64,000 nucleotides of DNA from Armatimonadota bacterium. Lineage in GTDB: Bacteria > Armatimonadota > Chthonomonadetes > Chthonomonadales > CAJBBX01. The stretch's first letter is position 1. Every line of letters starts with the position of its first letter. The stretch lies in assembly GCA_026392115.1 (NCBI GenBank), contig JAPLCQ010000143.1, positions 1-64,000 of the forward strand, written 5' to 3'. This document shows, in pieces, positions 1 to 9,244 of this stretch. The notes under the pieces were generated by a model. The model had not been told where the DNA came from, ran no database searches, and saw nothing but the letters and a program-made list of their open reading frames with translations. Position numbers and translations under genes: made by a program.

Positions 1-536
1 AATCGGTCGAGTTGGGCCTCCGGCAACGGGAAGGTGCCCTCATACTCGATCGGGTTTTGCGTGGCGAAGACCGCGAAGGGCCGGGGCAGCTCACGCGTGG
101 CGCCGTCCACGGTAATCTGCCCCTCGGCCATGCACTCCAAGAGCGCCGACTGGGTGCGCGGAGTGGCGCGGTTCAGCTCGTCGGCCAGCAGGATGTTGCC
201 GAAGGCCGGTCCGGGTATGAAGTCGAACCGGCCGCCGCCCTGGTTGTAGACCGAACTGCCCGTAATGTCCGACGGCAGCAGGTCGGGCGTGCACTGCACT
301 CGGTGAAATGTGCCGCCGATGCTTCGCGCCACGGACTTGGCCAGCACGGTCTTGGCAACGCCGGGCACGTCTTCCGTCAGCACGTGGCCCTCGCTGAGCA
401 GGGCGGTGACGACGCTCTGCACCGCCTGGCGCTTGCCGATGATGACCCTCTCGACATTGTCGATGATGCGGCCGGCCAGCCCGCTGACGAAGTCGGCCGC
501 GGCTTGCGGACCGGCGGCCTGTTGGCTCTCTGACAC
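1..536 (-). CDS. MoxR-family AAA+ ATPase (3' end cut by window)
   Basis: About 178 N-terminal residues of a MoxR AAA+ ATPase, a chaperone-like ATPase usually paired with DUF58/VWA proteins. Seen: a Walker A variant (EDVPGVAKT) near residue 48, the conserved [14 protein letters not shown] segment, a Walker B region reading [11 protein letters not shown], and the [18 protein letters not shown] signature just before the window edge. All of these are diagnostic of MoxR. The GTG start is chosen because a GAGAGGAG Shine-Dalgarno lies 6 nt upstream. The gene follows the fucosidase by 24 nt and probably ends the kinase-fucosidase-moxR transcript. Its usual partners would lie left of the window. The family is certain; the client is unknown. 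Confidence 0.9.
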   Translation of the reverse strand, partial: MSESQQAAGPQAAADFVSGLAGRIIDNVERVIIGKRQAVQSVVTALLSEGHVLTEDVPGVAKTVLAKSVARSIGGTFHRVQCTPDLLPSDITGSSVYNQGGGRFDFIPGPAFGNILLADELNRATPRTQSALLECMAEGQITVDGATRELPRPFAVFATQNPIEYEGTFPLPEAQLDR

Positions 537-560
537 GCGCTGCTCCTCTCCCGGCCTTCG

Positions 561-2000
561 CTACGGCGCCAGTTCGATGGCGAAGCCCGGCGCCGACGGG
601 GCCACGCGCTCGACCGGCAGCCTGATGATGAGGGCCTGCGCCGCCTGCTCCCACGCCACGTCGCCACCGTAGCCCAGCATCCGCACCGAGCGGACGGCCC
701 GGCCCCCGCCGGAACCCAGCGACCGGATGGCCGCCGCGCCGCCCTCGGGGTACTTCATCTGGAACGCGTAGACCGTGTCGCCCTTGGCGGTGAAGCGGAA
801 GTCCTCCACCGACCAGCCCACCTTGTCCTCCTTGAAGGCGCCGTGGGCGGGCATGCTGGGTCCTTCGCCGACCACTTCCCAGGGGCGCGTGCCGTAGATG
901 CCCTCGGCGTTGGCGGCGAACCACCGGGCCAGCGTCCGCAGGATCCACCGGCACTCGTCGTCCAGCGTGCCGTCGGGCTTCTGGGTGAAGTTGAGTAGGA
1001 GGTTGCCATTCTTGCTGACGATATCGATCAGCATCTCGATGACGTGGTCGCCTGTCTTGTAGACGAGCCTGCTGTCGTTGTACCAGCCGCCCACGCAGGT
1101 GTCGGTCTGCCACGGCTCCGGCGCGATCTGCTGCCTCTGGCCGCGCTCGATGTCCAGCACGCCCACGCGGTAGACATCCGGGTTCGTGTCCTTCTGGTTG
1201 TAGACCGCCTCGTTGGAGCCGTGCTTCGCGGCGCTCGAGTTGTACAGGTGCGCGATCAGGCGGAGGCCCACATCGCCGAAGGGCACGCCGCCGTCGCTGT
1301 AGAAGAGGTCCGGCTGGTGCTGGTCGATCAGGTCCTTCATGCGGGCGAACCAGCGCGCGTGCCACCAGGGGTTGTCGGTGTACCAGTCGTGCGGGTCGCC
1401 CTGGTTGGGCAGGTAGAGGTCCTCGAGTGCCGGGTCGTTGCCGTCGTAGGGGACGCCCGCGTAGGGGCCGTCGGCATCGGCGCCCTTGTTGTGCTTGTTC
1501 CACGAGAAGGCCGCGCCCAGATGCTCCGAGACGCCGAAGCGCAGGCCGCGCCGCACGGCGGCCTCCTGCCAGAGCCCGGTGATGTTGCGCTTGGGGCCCA
1601 TGTTCACGGCGTTCCAACGATGGTGCGTGGAGTTCCAGTTGTCGAAGTTGTCGTGATGTACGGCCTGTGCGACGAAGTAGCGCGCGCCGGCCGCCACGTA
1701 CTCGTCCATCAGAGCTTCGGGATCGAAGCTCTCCGCGCGCCAGAGCGGAATGATGTCCTTGTAGCCGAACTTGCTGGGGTGCCCGTAGACGCGCCAGTGA
1801 TGGTGGTAGAGCCAGTCGGAGGGCTGGTACATGCGCCGGGCGTACCAGTCGCCGCACATGGCCACGCACTGCGGTCCCCAGTGCGCCCAGATGCCGAACT
1901 TCGCGTCGCGGAACCAGTCCGGCGTCTCGAACGTGCGCAGCGACTCCCAGGTGGGGTCGAAGGGGCCGGTCTGAATAGCGGTATCGCGCGGGTCTTGCAT
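561..2000 (-). CDS. GH29 alpha-L-fucosidase
   Basis: 479 residues, one GH29 (alpha/beta)8 barrel that removes terminal alpha-L-fucose from glycans. Seen: the N-terminal WFRDAKFGIWAHWG motif typical of the family, the catalytic-strand motif LFYSDGG with the presumed nucleophile Asp at residue 236, and NGNLLLNF further on. No signal peptide is visible, so it is predicted to be cytoplasmic and to act on imported fucosylated oligosaccharides. An AGGAGGAG Shine-Dalgarno precedes the ATG. The histidine kinase stops 36 nt upstream and MoxR starts 24 nt downstream, so the three genes probably share a transcript. Length is normal for a bacterial GH29 without an added carbohydrate-binding module. Confidence 0.92.
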   Translation of the reverse strand: MQDPRDTAIQTGPFDPTWESLRTFETPDWFRDAKFGIWAHWGPQCVAMCGDWYARRMYQPSDWLYHHHWRVYGHPSKFGYKDIIPLWRAESFDPEALMDEYVAAGARYFVAQAVHHDNFDNWNSTHHRWNAVNMGPKRNITGLWQEAAVRRGLRFGVSEHLGAAFSWNKHNKGADADGPYAGVPYDGNDPALEDLYLPNQGDPHDWYTDNPWWHARWFARMKDLIDQHQPDLFYSDGGVPFGDVGLRLIAHLYNSSAAKHGSNEAVYNQKDTNPDVYRVGVLDIERGQRQQIAPEPWQTDTCVGGWYNDSRLVYKTGDHVIEMLIDIVSKNGNLLLNFTQKPDGTLDDECRWILRTLARWFAANAEGIYGTRPWEVVGEGPSMPAHGAFKEDKVGWSVEDFRFTAKGDTVYAFQMKYPEGGAAAIRSLGSGGGRAVRSVRMLGYGGDVAWEQAAQALIIRLPVERVAPSAPGFAIELAP

Positions 2001-2036
2001 GGTGCAGCTCCTCCTGGTTGTGTTGGCGCCTCGCGC

Positions 2037-4625
2037 CTAGGGTTCGGCGGTGGGCGATGCGGTCTCGTCGTCCAGTGTGGCTCGAACGAGGGCGAGCAGG
2101 TCGTGCCTGTCGAACGGCTTGGCCAGGAACGGCGCCTTGCCCGGCGCGAGCCCGTAGCGCGACATGGTGTCCGCCGGGTAGCCGGACATATACGCGACGC
2201 GCATGGCCGGACGTCGTGACCGAACCCGCCCGGCCAGCTCCGGTCCGCTCATGCCGGGCATGACCACGTCGGTGAGCATGAGGTCGATCAGGCGCTGGTC
2301 GTCGGTAAGGATTCGGAGAGCCTCCTCCGGGGAAGCGGCGGCCGCGACCGTGTATCCGGCGTCCCTGAGAAACCTCTGGACCGTGAGACGGATCGACTTC
2401 TCGTCCTCGACCAGCAGGATTTGCTCACGGCCCACCGCGTCGGGCGTCGCCTCGACCGCGACGCGGCACTCGTCCTGATCTGCGCAAACCGGGAGGTAGA
2501 TGCGGAACTCGGCGCCGGCGCCCGCCCGGCTCTCGACGGTGACCGTTCCTCCTGCTCGCTTGACGACGCCGTGGACGGTGGCCAGGCCGAGGCCGGTCCC
2601 CTTGCCCTCCGGCTTGGTTGTGAAGAACGGCTCAAACAGGTGGCCCCGGACCTCCTCCGTAAGGCCGGGCCCCGTGTCCGCAACACTCATACGCACGTAC
2701 TCGCCCGGCTGCAGGCCCAGTCCCGATACCGCTTCGGCATCGAGCGTCTCCATAGAGGAGCGGAGGGTGACCTCGCCTCCCGCGGCCATGGCGTCGCGCG
2801 CGTTGACCACCAGGTTCAGAGCGATCTGATCCAGGTTGGCCGGATCGATCAGCACGACGGACGGTCCCTCGCAGGGCTGGAAGGTGACGCGGACGCCTTC
2901 GCCGGCGAGGCTGCGCAAGATGGCCATCATGCCCGCCATCCGCTGGTTCAGATCGGTCGGCCGCGGCTCCGCTTCCTCCCGGTTCGCCAGTAGAAGCAGT
3001 CGCTGCGTCAGCTGCGCCGAACGCTTGGCGTCGTCTGCGATGTCCGCCACGATCGACCGCGCGGGGTGGCCGGCCGGCAGGTCAGCCGACGCCAGTTCGA
3101 CATAGTTGAGGATGCCTGTGAGGACATTGTTGAACTCGTGCGCCACGCCGCCTGCCAGCCTGCCCACAGACTCCATCTTCTGCGCCTGGATGAGGCGGAG
3201 TTCCATCTGCTCCCGGTTCGCCTCGGCGCGGTGCTGGTCGGTGGTATCTCGAGCGACCACCAGGATCGCCACGGCGCTTGTCCGGAGCAGTACCGGCGTG
3301 GCGGCGACGATCGCGGGCGCGGTGCGGCCCGGCCCTGTTGCCATTACGGACTCGAATGGGTGCGTCTCGCGCTCATTCGCGCCGGCGCCTGAGGCCTTCT
3401 GAATGATGCCGGCTGCCGCCTGGGGCAGGAGGTCTGCGAGCGCATAGCCGTAGGCATCCTCCGCTTCGACGCCAAGTGCGGCTCGAGCGACCGGATTGGC
3501 CAGCAGGATGCCTCCCGCGATGTCGACCAAGAGGATCGCGTCCGGGTGCGTCTCGATGAGCAGGCGGTAGCTCTCTTCGGATCGGCGCAGCACCTGGTCC
3601 GAGCGCACATTGGCGCTGATGTCCAGGAAGCTGGACAGGATGTACGGCTGGCCGCCGATATCGACCGTCTCTGCGGAGAGGAGCGTGTCGATCACCTGTC
3701 CGGCGGGGTTGCGGAAGCGGACGTGGCGTCCGACCAGCCGCCCCTGGGTTCTGATCTCTCGCCGGACCGCCTCATTCTCGTCGGCATCGGCCCAGAGGCC
3801 CAACGAACGGAGTGACGCGCCGATCAGCGCGGATCGCGGAACACCGAGCAACCGGAGCGATTGCTCGTTGGCGTCGATGATGACGCTGTCGGATAGGCGG
3901 TGGATCATGCCGGCGTAGGGCGCCGCCTGGAAGACGCGGCTGAACCGCTCCTCTTGGTCGGCAACCTGGTGCAGCAGCCATGCGTTGACCGTAACGACCG
4001 CAGAGAAGGTCAGAGCCAGGTGCAGAGCCAGCGTGGCAAGGACGATCATGGCGTTGCTGGGCGCAGGCGCCGTGAACTCCTGCGTCTTGGGAGCCCAGAT
4101 CAGCAGCGCCACGATGCGGATCGCCATCGTGATGCACATGGCCGCCATCGTCGCGCCAAGCGGCCGCAGAGCCGGGCGCAGGCGGGGCTCCGTCCGCCAG
4201 AAGGCCAGGTAAGCTCCCTGCCCGAACAGCGAGAGGGACATGAGCGCATAGAGGTAGTGTCGTGCCGTTAGGCTTGGATGGACCGCCGAAAAATAGTAGA
4301 AGAGCGGGCCCGTCAGCCCGACTACCAGCGCATTCTGCCAGTGGGGACCGCGAAGGCCGACCAGTCGCTCAAGGCCGACGACGATGAGCCAGACCGTGAG
4401 GGCGGCCAGGACAATGGCGACGACGATGGACGCCCAATCCGGTATGATGCCTCGCAGGGCCATGAGGACGGCTCCGGCCCATGCGACTGTGAACGCCCAG
4501 CCGAAGTACACCGTTCCCTGCGCGCGGCCCCGGCACTGCAGGTGGAGCGACCAGATGATAACGCAGCAGAGCGGAGCCAGCGCCGCAAGGCTCCAGAGCA
4601 GCGTCCTCACGTCCAAGAAACCCAA
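2037..4625 (-). CDS. Membrane-bound hybrid histidine kinase (7TM-PAS-PAS-HK-receiver)
   Basis: About 862 residues. Order: seven predicted membrane helices in the first ~220 residues, two PAS-like segments (~235-460), a HisKA dimerisation helix with the H-box AGGVAHEFNN (phospho-His about residue 496), an HATPase domain with N box (NLVVNARDAM), G1 (DTGPGL) and FEPFFTTK/GTGLGL, then a C-terminal receiver with acidic LLVEDE, phospho-Asp about 786 in DVVMPGMSG, and the conserved AKPF lysine. It should autophosphorylate on a membrane signal and pass phosphate to its own receiver. The start is uncertain: TTG at 4625 lies 6 nt after GGAGG, while GTG at 4631 abuts it. No DNA-binding response regulator is nearby, so the output partner is elsewhere. 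Confidence 0.9.
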   Translation of the reverse strand: MGFLDVRTLLWSLAALAPLCCVIIWSLHLQCRGRAQGTVYFGWAFTVAWAGAVLMALRGIIPDWASIVVAIVLAALTVWLIVVGLERLVGLRGPHWQNALVVGLTGPLFYYFSAVHPSLTARHYLYALMSLSLFGQGAYLAFWRTEPRLRPALRPLGATMAAMCITMAIRIVALLIWAPKTQEFTAPAPSNAMIVLATLALHLALTFSAVVTVNAWLLHQVADQEERFSRVFQAAPYAGMIHRLSDSVIIDANEQSLRLLGVPRSALIGASLRSLGLWADADENEAVRREIRTQGRLVGRHVRFRNPAGQVIDTLLSAETVDIGGQPYILSSFLDISANVRSDQVLRRSEESYRLLIETHPDAILLVDIAGGILLANPVARAALGVEAEDAYGYALADLLPQAAAGIIQKASGAGANERETHPFESVMATGPGRTAPAIVAATPVLLRTSAVAILVVARDTTDQHRAEANREQMELRLIQAQKMESVGRLAGGVAHEFNNVLTGILNYVELASADLPAGHPARSIVADIADDAKRSAQLTQRLLLLANREEAEPRPTDLNQRMAGMMAILRSLAGEGVRVTFQPCEGPSVVLIDPANLDQIALNLVVNARDAMAAGGEVTLRSSMETLDAEAVSGLGLQPGEYVRMSVADTGPGLTEEVRGHLFEPFFTTKPEGKGTGLGLATVHGVVKRAGGTVTVESRAGAGAEFRIYLPVCADQDECRVAVEATPDAVGREQILLVEDEKSIRLTVQRFLRDAGYTVAAAASPEEALRILTDDQRLIDLMLTDVVMPGMSGPELAGRVRSRRPAMRVAYMSGYPADTMSRYGLAPGKAPFLAKPFDRHDLLALVRATLDDETASPTAEP

Positions 4626-4825
4626 TGGCACCCTCCGCGTCCAGCAGGCGGACGAAGAACCCGACCTGTTACCATAGCAGATAGTGCGAGTGCGGCGCAC
4701 GTCCCTCGGCGCTGGAGGGCCGGCGCGCAGAACGCCATCGGCACGAGCCGCCGTGCACGCTCGACGATGGCATCCGCTCCCCGTGTGGGTGATGCCAAGG
4801 ATCGCGAACGACGGGCCGCGCCCTG

Positions 4826-4855
4826 TTGACAACGGGGTGCGCCGGGCAGTAGGCT
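4826..4855 (+). promoter_or_regulatory. Candidate sigma-70-like promoter for a leaderless GH127 mRNA
   Basis: A perfect TTGACA (4826-4831) is followed after 18 bp by TAGGCT (4850-4855), which matches TATAAT at 3 of 6 positions. The ATG lies 7 nt beyond the -10 box, exactly where transcription would begin, and no Shine-Dalgarno sequence is present. The arrangement predicts a leaderless transcript for the gene starting at 4863. Confidence 0.5.
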
Positions 4856-4862
4856 CTGCGGC

Positions 4863-7019
4863 ATGAAGCCCACTCTCGCCTATGCCGTATTGGCGGCCTG
4901 CGCGGCGGCCCTGCATGCGCCGGCCCCCGCGGCCCTCGCCGCCGCCTCCGGAGGACCTGTGAAACTGCAACCGTTCGACTACCGGGGCGTGACGCTGGAC
5001 GGCGGCCGCCTGCGCCAGCAAGTCGAGGAGGTGCGCGCGGCATACCTGCGCATCCCCAACGACGACCTGCTCAAGCCCTACCGCCTGCGAGCGGGCAAGC
5101 CCGCGCCCGGCGCCGACCTGAAGGGCGTCTACATCGGCCACGGCACGTTCGGGCAGCACCTCTCGGGTCTGGCCCGCCTCTATGCCGCCACCGGTGATGT
5201 CGCCTGCAAGGAGAAGGCCGAGGCCCTGCTTTCTGGTTGGGCGGACTGCATGGAGCCCGACGGCTACGCGCTGCAGGCCAAGCCCATCGACCTGGCGCCC
5301 TATCACGTCGAGAAGCTGGTCGGCGGGCTCGTGGACATGATCGCCTACTGCGGCGATAGGGGCGCGGCGGAGCCGTTGCTGCGCCTCGTTGCTTGGTCGG
5401 AGGCCAACCTCGCCGGCACCGAGAAGAGCATCAATGCCACCGACGGCAACTGGTACATGCTGAACGGCGAGTGGTACACGCTGGCCGAGAGCTTCTACCG
5501 CGCCTACGAGGTCACCCGCGACGCCCGATGTCTCAAGCTTGCCAAGCGCTTCGAGTACACCGACTTCTGGGAGATCATCCGCCGCCGGGCGAACCCCTTC
5601 GACCGCCCCGGCTGGAAGGGCTGGTACCACGCCTACAGCCACGTCAACTCGTTCTGCGGCGCGGGCCCGGCCTACCGCGTCACCGGCGAGGCGCGCTACC
5701 TCGAGACACTCAAGGCGGCCTACGACTTCATGCAGCGGGAGGAGACCTACGCCACGGGCGGCTTCGGCCCCGGCGAGAGCCTCATCGCCCGGGCCGACCT
5801 CGCGGCCTCGCTGGAGCGCGGCTCAAGCCACTTCGAGACGCAGTGCGGTTCCTGGGCGGGCTTCAAGCTCTGCAAGTACCTGCTGGCCTTCACGGGCGAT
5901 GCGCGCTACGGCGACTGGGCCGAGCGGCTCCTGCTGAACGGCGTCGGCGCCTCCATACCCATGGACCCAGAGGGGCGCGTCTTCTATTACTCCGACTACA
6001 ACCTCGGCGGCGGCGTGAAGAAGCTGATCTCGGACGGCTGGCCCTGCTGCTCGGGCACGCGCATCGAACTGACTGCCGACTACCACGACCTCGTCTTCAT
6101 GCACGATGACGAGACGCTCTACGCCGTGCAGTTTGCTCCGGCAACCGTCGCCTGGAAGCACAGGGGCGCCCGCGTACAGGTGCGGCAGCAGACCCGCTTC
6201 CCGGAGGAAGAGGCCACTGAACTCACGGTGCAAGTCGCTCGGCCACGCGAGTTCGGCCTGGCCGTGCGCCTACCCGAGTGGCTTGCCGGAGAGCCGAAAG
6301 CCTGGGTGAACGGCAAGCCGTTGAGGCTTGAGGCCGGCTCCGACCACTGGGGCAGGGCCCGCCGCCTCTGGCGAAACGGCGACACGCTGCGCGTGTCCCT
6401 GCCCATGAGCTTCCGTCTGAGCCGCATCGATCCGGCCAGGGAGTTCCCGGTCGCCATCATGCGCGGACCGGTGGCGCTGGCCGTGCGTCCCACAGAGGGT
6501 AACCCCTCACGCGAGGTCGATACCAAGCGGCTCGACGCCACGCTGAAGCCGGTGCCGGGCCAGCCGCTCAACTACCGGACGGGCAAGGATGCCGCGCTGT
6601 TGGTGCGGCCGTTCAGCCAGTTCGCGGCAGGGGAGCCCTACTTCCTCTACCTCGATCCCGTGCGCAACTTCGTACGGCGCTCGTGGGAGGGCTACGCGTT
6701 TTCGGGCGCATGGAGCGACTTCGGCGAGTGGCAGACCTCGGCGTCGCCCGGCTCGACCGTGCAGATCTCCTTCACCGGGGTCGGGGTTCGCGTACACGGC
6801 TTCTACTACGATGACGCCGGCATGTTCCAGGTGGAAATCGACGGGAAGGTCGCGGGCACGCTGGACGAGTACGGCGCGGTCCGTGGCGAGAAGGCGCACT
6901 GGGACTTCGCCGGCCTCGCCTCCGGCAGCCACATGTTGCGCTTGACGGTGATGGAGGAGAAGAACACAGCCTCCAAAGGCCGCTTCTGCAATCTGGCATA
7001 CGTCGAGGGGTTGCCGTAG
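4863..7019 (+). CDS. GH127-type (DUF1680) beta-L-arabinofuranosidase-like enzyme
   Basis: 718 residues with an N-terminal signal peptide (MKPTLAYAVLAACAAALHAPAPA), so probably exported. The central region is an (alpha/alpha)6 barrel of the DUF1680/GH127 type. The residues that bind zinc and form the cysteine nucleophile in GH127 enzymes appear in place: Glu325 and Cys328 in ETQC, and Cys395-Cys396 in WPCCSGT. A C-terminal beta-sandwich (about 590-718) resembles a carbohydrate-binding module. Known GH127 enzymes release beta-L-arabinofuranose; related families 142 and 146 share the fold, so the exact sugar is inference. The gene diverges from the kinase and converges with the GH9 gene across a strong hairpin at 7023-7054. 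The start follows a TTGACA promoter with no leader. Confidence 0.85.
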   Translation: MKPTLAYAVLAACAAALHAPAPAALAAASGGPVKLQPFDYRGVTLDGGRLRQQVEEVRAAYLRIPNDDLLKPYRLRAGKPAPGADLKGVYIGHGTFGQHLSGLARLYAATGDVACKEKAEALLSGWADCMEPDGYALQAKPIDLAPYHVEKLVGGLVDMIAYCGDRGAAEPLLRLVAWSEANLAGTEKSINATDGNWYMLNGEWYTLAESFYRAYEVTRDARCLKLAKRFEYTDFWEIIRRRANPFDRPGWKGWYHAYSHVNSFCGAGPAYRVTGEARYLETLKAAYDFMQREETYATGGFGPGESLIARADLAASLERGSSHFETQCGSWAGFKLCKYLLAFTGDARYGDWAERLLLNGVGASIPMDPEGRVFYYSDYNLGGGVKKLISDGWPCCSGTRIELTADYHDLVFMHDDETLYAVQFAPATVAWKHRGARVQVRQQTRFPEEEATELTVQVARPREFGLAVRLPEWLAGEPKAWVNGKPLRLEAGSDHWGRARRLWRNGDTLRVSLPMSFRLSRIDPAREFPVAIMRGPVALAVRPTEGNPSREVDTKRLDATLKPVPGQPLNYRTGKDAALLVRPFSQFAAGEPYFLYLDPVRNFVRRSWEGYAFSGAWSDFGEWQTSASPGSTVQISFTGVGVRVHGFYYDDAGMFQVEIDGKVAGTLDEYGAVRGEKAHWDFAGLASGSHMLRLTVMEEKNTASKGRFCNLAYVEGLP

Positions 7020-7022
7020 GGA

Positions 7023-7054
7023 CCTGCTCCGATGCGTGACCGCACCGGAGCAGG
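7023..7054. terminator. Strong inverted repeat between convergent genes (bidirectional terminator)
   Basis: A 14-bp stem with a single mismatch (7023-7036 with 7041-7054) and the loop TGAC lies 3 nt after the GH127 stop and 16 nt before the GH9 stop. There is no clear T-tract on either side, so it may act as a stabilising or Rho-assisted terminator serving both converging transcripts. Confidence 0.7.
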
Positions 7055-7070
7055 GAGACGGCGACGGGCC

Positions 7071-9146
7071 CTACTTCTGGCCGGCCAGAAAGGCGTACAT
7101 GCAGATGTTCAGCGCCATGGTCTCGTGGACGGTGAACTCGTTGCTGTTGATCAGCGACCAGCCGTCGCAGTAGCGCCGCTGCTCGGGCAGCGAGTACCAG
7201 GCGGGGTAGACCTGCGACCAGACGGCCTTCTGGTAGACCGCGCCGCTGGCGTCGGCCGACGGGCCGTAGACGACGATTCCCGGCACCGGCGCCTTGCCCG
7301 CCAGCGTGGGAAGGTACGAATCCAACTGGCAGATGGACGACGGCGGGTGCGCGCCCAGACCGGTCACGTAGCACTGCCCCAGCGGGTTCAGGCCCAGCGT
7401 GTAGTCGGCCATCTGGCTCACGGCGTCGGTGTACTTCAGGTCGGGCGTCAGCCGGTACTGGAGGATCAGGGGTTCGGCGTAACGGCCCTGGTTGGTGCCC
7501 GCGCCATACCCGAGGCCGCCCACGGGGCCGATGGGGTACGGCATGGCGGCCACGTTGGCGAGGACCTCGTCCGCCCTCTGCTTCAGGATTTTCCGGAACC
7601 CGGCCTGTACGGCCGCGTCCGCGGGCTTGTCGGTGATCAAGTAGGCGAAGAAGTAGGGCGCGAAGACCTGGCCGCCGTTGAGCGAACTGAAGTTCCAGTA
7701 CCGCGGGTTGTAGACCTCGGGCCACGTCGTGTTGGTGATGAGGTACCGCGCGGCTGCGAGGAAGGCCTCGTGGTACTCGGCAAGTCCGGTCGCCAGGTAG
7801 AGGTGTAGGGCTGCGTACATGCGCTGCGCGGGCCTCAGTTCGGCTTGGGGGCCGGCTTCGAGCCAGGTCCATGCCAGCCGTGCCCGGGCCAGGAGTTGCT
7901 CGCTTCGCGTCTTGCTGAACGGCGCCAGCAGGCGAGCCGCATGGGCGAACAGGCCCGCCGACATGGCGGTCGCCGGTGCATCCTTCGCGTAGGTCCGGTA
8001 GACCAGGTTGTCGGTGGAGGAGTCGACCTGGCCGTAGGTCGGATGCCGCTGGGCTTCAACGCCGCCTCGGACCGCGCCGTCGGGATCCTGCAGGGACTCC
8101 CATAGGGCCACACCCCAGAGCGCCTCATCCAGCCAGTCCGGGATGCCGTTGCCCGACTCCGGCAGGTCGAACTGCCCGTCGGTAAAGCCTGCCGGGAACG
8201 CCTCATACTGGTTCAGCATCCACGCCGGGACCTGCAGGTTGGTGAGCTGTCGGTCGAAATCGCCGGCGTCGTGATAGCCGCCGCGCATGGGCCGGGGCTT
8301 GCCGGTGATGGGTCCCGAAAGGAACCCGTAGTGATTGGTCGAGTCGGTGTCGTAGGCGATCAGGTGCGCCTGTCCGACCGCCCTCGGGTGGTCGGAGTGG
8401 TACAGCCCTCGCGTGTGAACGAACGAGGTATGCTCCGATGCCGCGGCGCTGATGCTGAACGGATGCGAGCGGCCGATGCCGTCGACGATGACGACGTAGG
8501 GACCGCCGACGGGCGCCTGCGCGAGGTTGAGGCGGTAGATGTACTCACCCGTGCCCACCTTGCGCGACGGGGTGTCATCCCCCCAGTAGGTGGCGACGCC
8601 TCGCGCCACATCCTCGCCGGTGACCAGCGACCGCACCCTGTAGGTCGGAAGCTCCGGCAACTTCCTTGAGCCCAGGTCGCCGAGGAAGGCGCCGAATACC
8701 GCGTACCGTGCGCGGCCTCGGGGCCAGTAGCCCTCCTGGTTCACCTTCAGGCTCTCGCAGAGCGTTGCGGCGTCGTTGAACGCCAGCGTGGTCTGGCCGA
8801 ATGGCGTGCGGATGGAGTAGGTCCGTCCCACTGAGAGCCTGTTCGGGAGGACCAGGTAGTAGGAGTGAAACATGGTGACGGGGTAGAACGCGCCGAGGTT
8901 GATGGCCTGGTTCGAGGGCACCGACCCGCGGCCCACCGCCAGCGGCGTTGCGCCGTCCACCGCCCAGTCGGCAGGCGCCTGCGAAGGGGCGGCTGCGTCC
9001 GGCGCGGTCTCGGCCTGGATGACGATAACATCGGCGGCAGCCGTCTTGACGGCAACCAAGCGGGCAAGCTGTGCGGTCGCGGAACCGGTCAGCGAGGTCA
9101 TCAATAGGACCAGCGCCGCCGGTAGGGTGAAGGCATAGCGGTTCAT
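7071..9146 (-). CDS. Exported GH9 family glycoside hydrolase (endoglucanase-like)
   Basis: 691 residues starting with a signal peptide (MNRYAFTLPAALVLLMTSLTGSATA). This start is preferred over an in-frame one 30 nt upstream because GGGAG sits 9 nt before it. An N-terminal Ig-like domain (~100-215) precedes the (alpha/alpha)6 catalytic domain, the usual GH9 architecture. Seen: GGYHDAGDFDR with Asp293 and Asp296 (base side) and, near the C terminus, SNEFTVHET with Glu670 as candidate acid. GH9 enzymes invert beta-1,4-glucan links; some are exo-glucosaminidases, so the substrate is not fixed. It lies 98 nt downstream of the importer genes on the same strand and probably belongs to their regulon. 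An 8-bp repeat sits in that gap. Confidence 0.9.
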   Translation of the reverse strand: MNRYAFTLPAALVLLMTSLTGSATAQLARLVAVKTAAADVIVIQAETAPDAAAPSQAPADWAVDGATPLAVGRGSVPSNQAINLGAFYPVTMFHSYYLVLPNRLSVGRTYSIRTPFGQTTLAFNDAATLCESLKVNQEGYWPRGRARYAVFGAFLGDLGSRKLPELPTYRVRSLVTGEDVARGVATYWGDDTPSRKVGTGEYIYRLNLAQAPVGGPYVVIVDGIGRSHPFSISAAASEHTSFVHTRGLYHSDHPRAVGQAHLIAYDTDSTNHYGFLSGPITGKPRPMRGGYHDAGDFDRQLTNLQVPAWMLNQYEAFPAGFTDGQFDLPESGNGIPDWLDEALWGVALWESLQDPDGAVRGGVEAQRHPTYGQVDSSTDNLVYRTYAKDAPATAMSAGLFAHAARLLAPFSKTRSEQLLARARLAWTWLEAGPQAELRPAQRMYAALHLYLATGLAEYHEAFLAAARYLITNTTWPEVYNPRYWNFSSLNGGQVFAPYFFAYLITDKPADAAVQAGFRKILKQRADEVLANVAAMPYPIGPVGGLGYGAGTNQGRYAEPLILQYRLTPDLKYTDAVSQMADYTLGLNPLGQCYVTGLGAHPPSSICQLDSYLPTLAGKAPVPGIVVYGPSADASGAVYQKAVWSQVYPAWYSLPEQRRYCDGWSLINSNEFTVHETMALNICMYAFLAGQK

Positions 9147-9181
9147 GGACTCGAACTCCCTGTGTCCTGCGGCCATGTGGC

Positions 9182-9211
9182 ACTTAGGTTCTGTGTGGCC
9201 GGGACTTAGGT
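9182..9211 (-). repeat. 8-bp direct repeat upstream of the GH9 gene
   Basis: ACCTAAGT (minus strand) occurs at 9204-9211 and again at 9182-9189. The copies are 22 bp apart, two helical turns, with a partial third copy (GTAAGT) at 9215-9220. It lies in the 98-bp gap between the permease stop and the GH9 start. This could be an operator or an mRNA element; no binding protein can be named. Confidence 0.35.
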
Positions 9212-9244
9212 AGTACTTACGACCCGCTGTGCAGGCCGGTTCCG

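Noticed and set aside
4626-5642. N-terminal extension of the histidine kinase frame (about 340 extra residues)
   Set aside because: It is antisense to the GH127 gene, has no domain, and a start with a Shine-Dalgarno exists at 4625.
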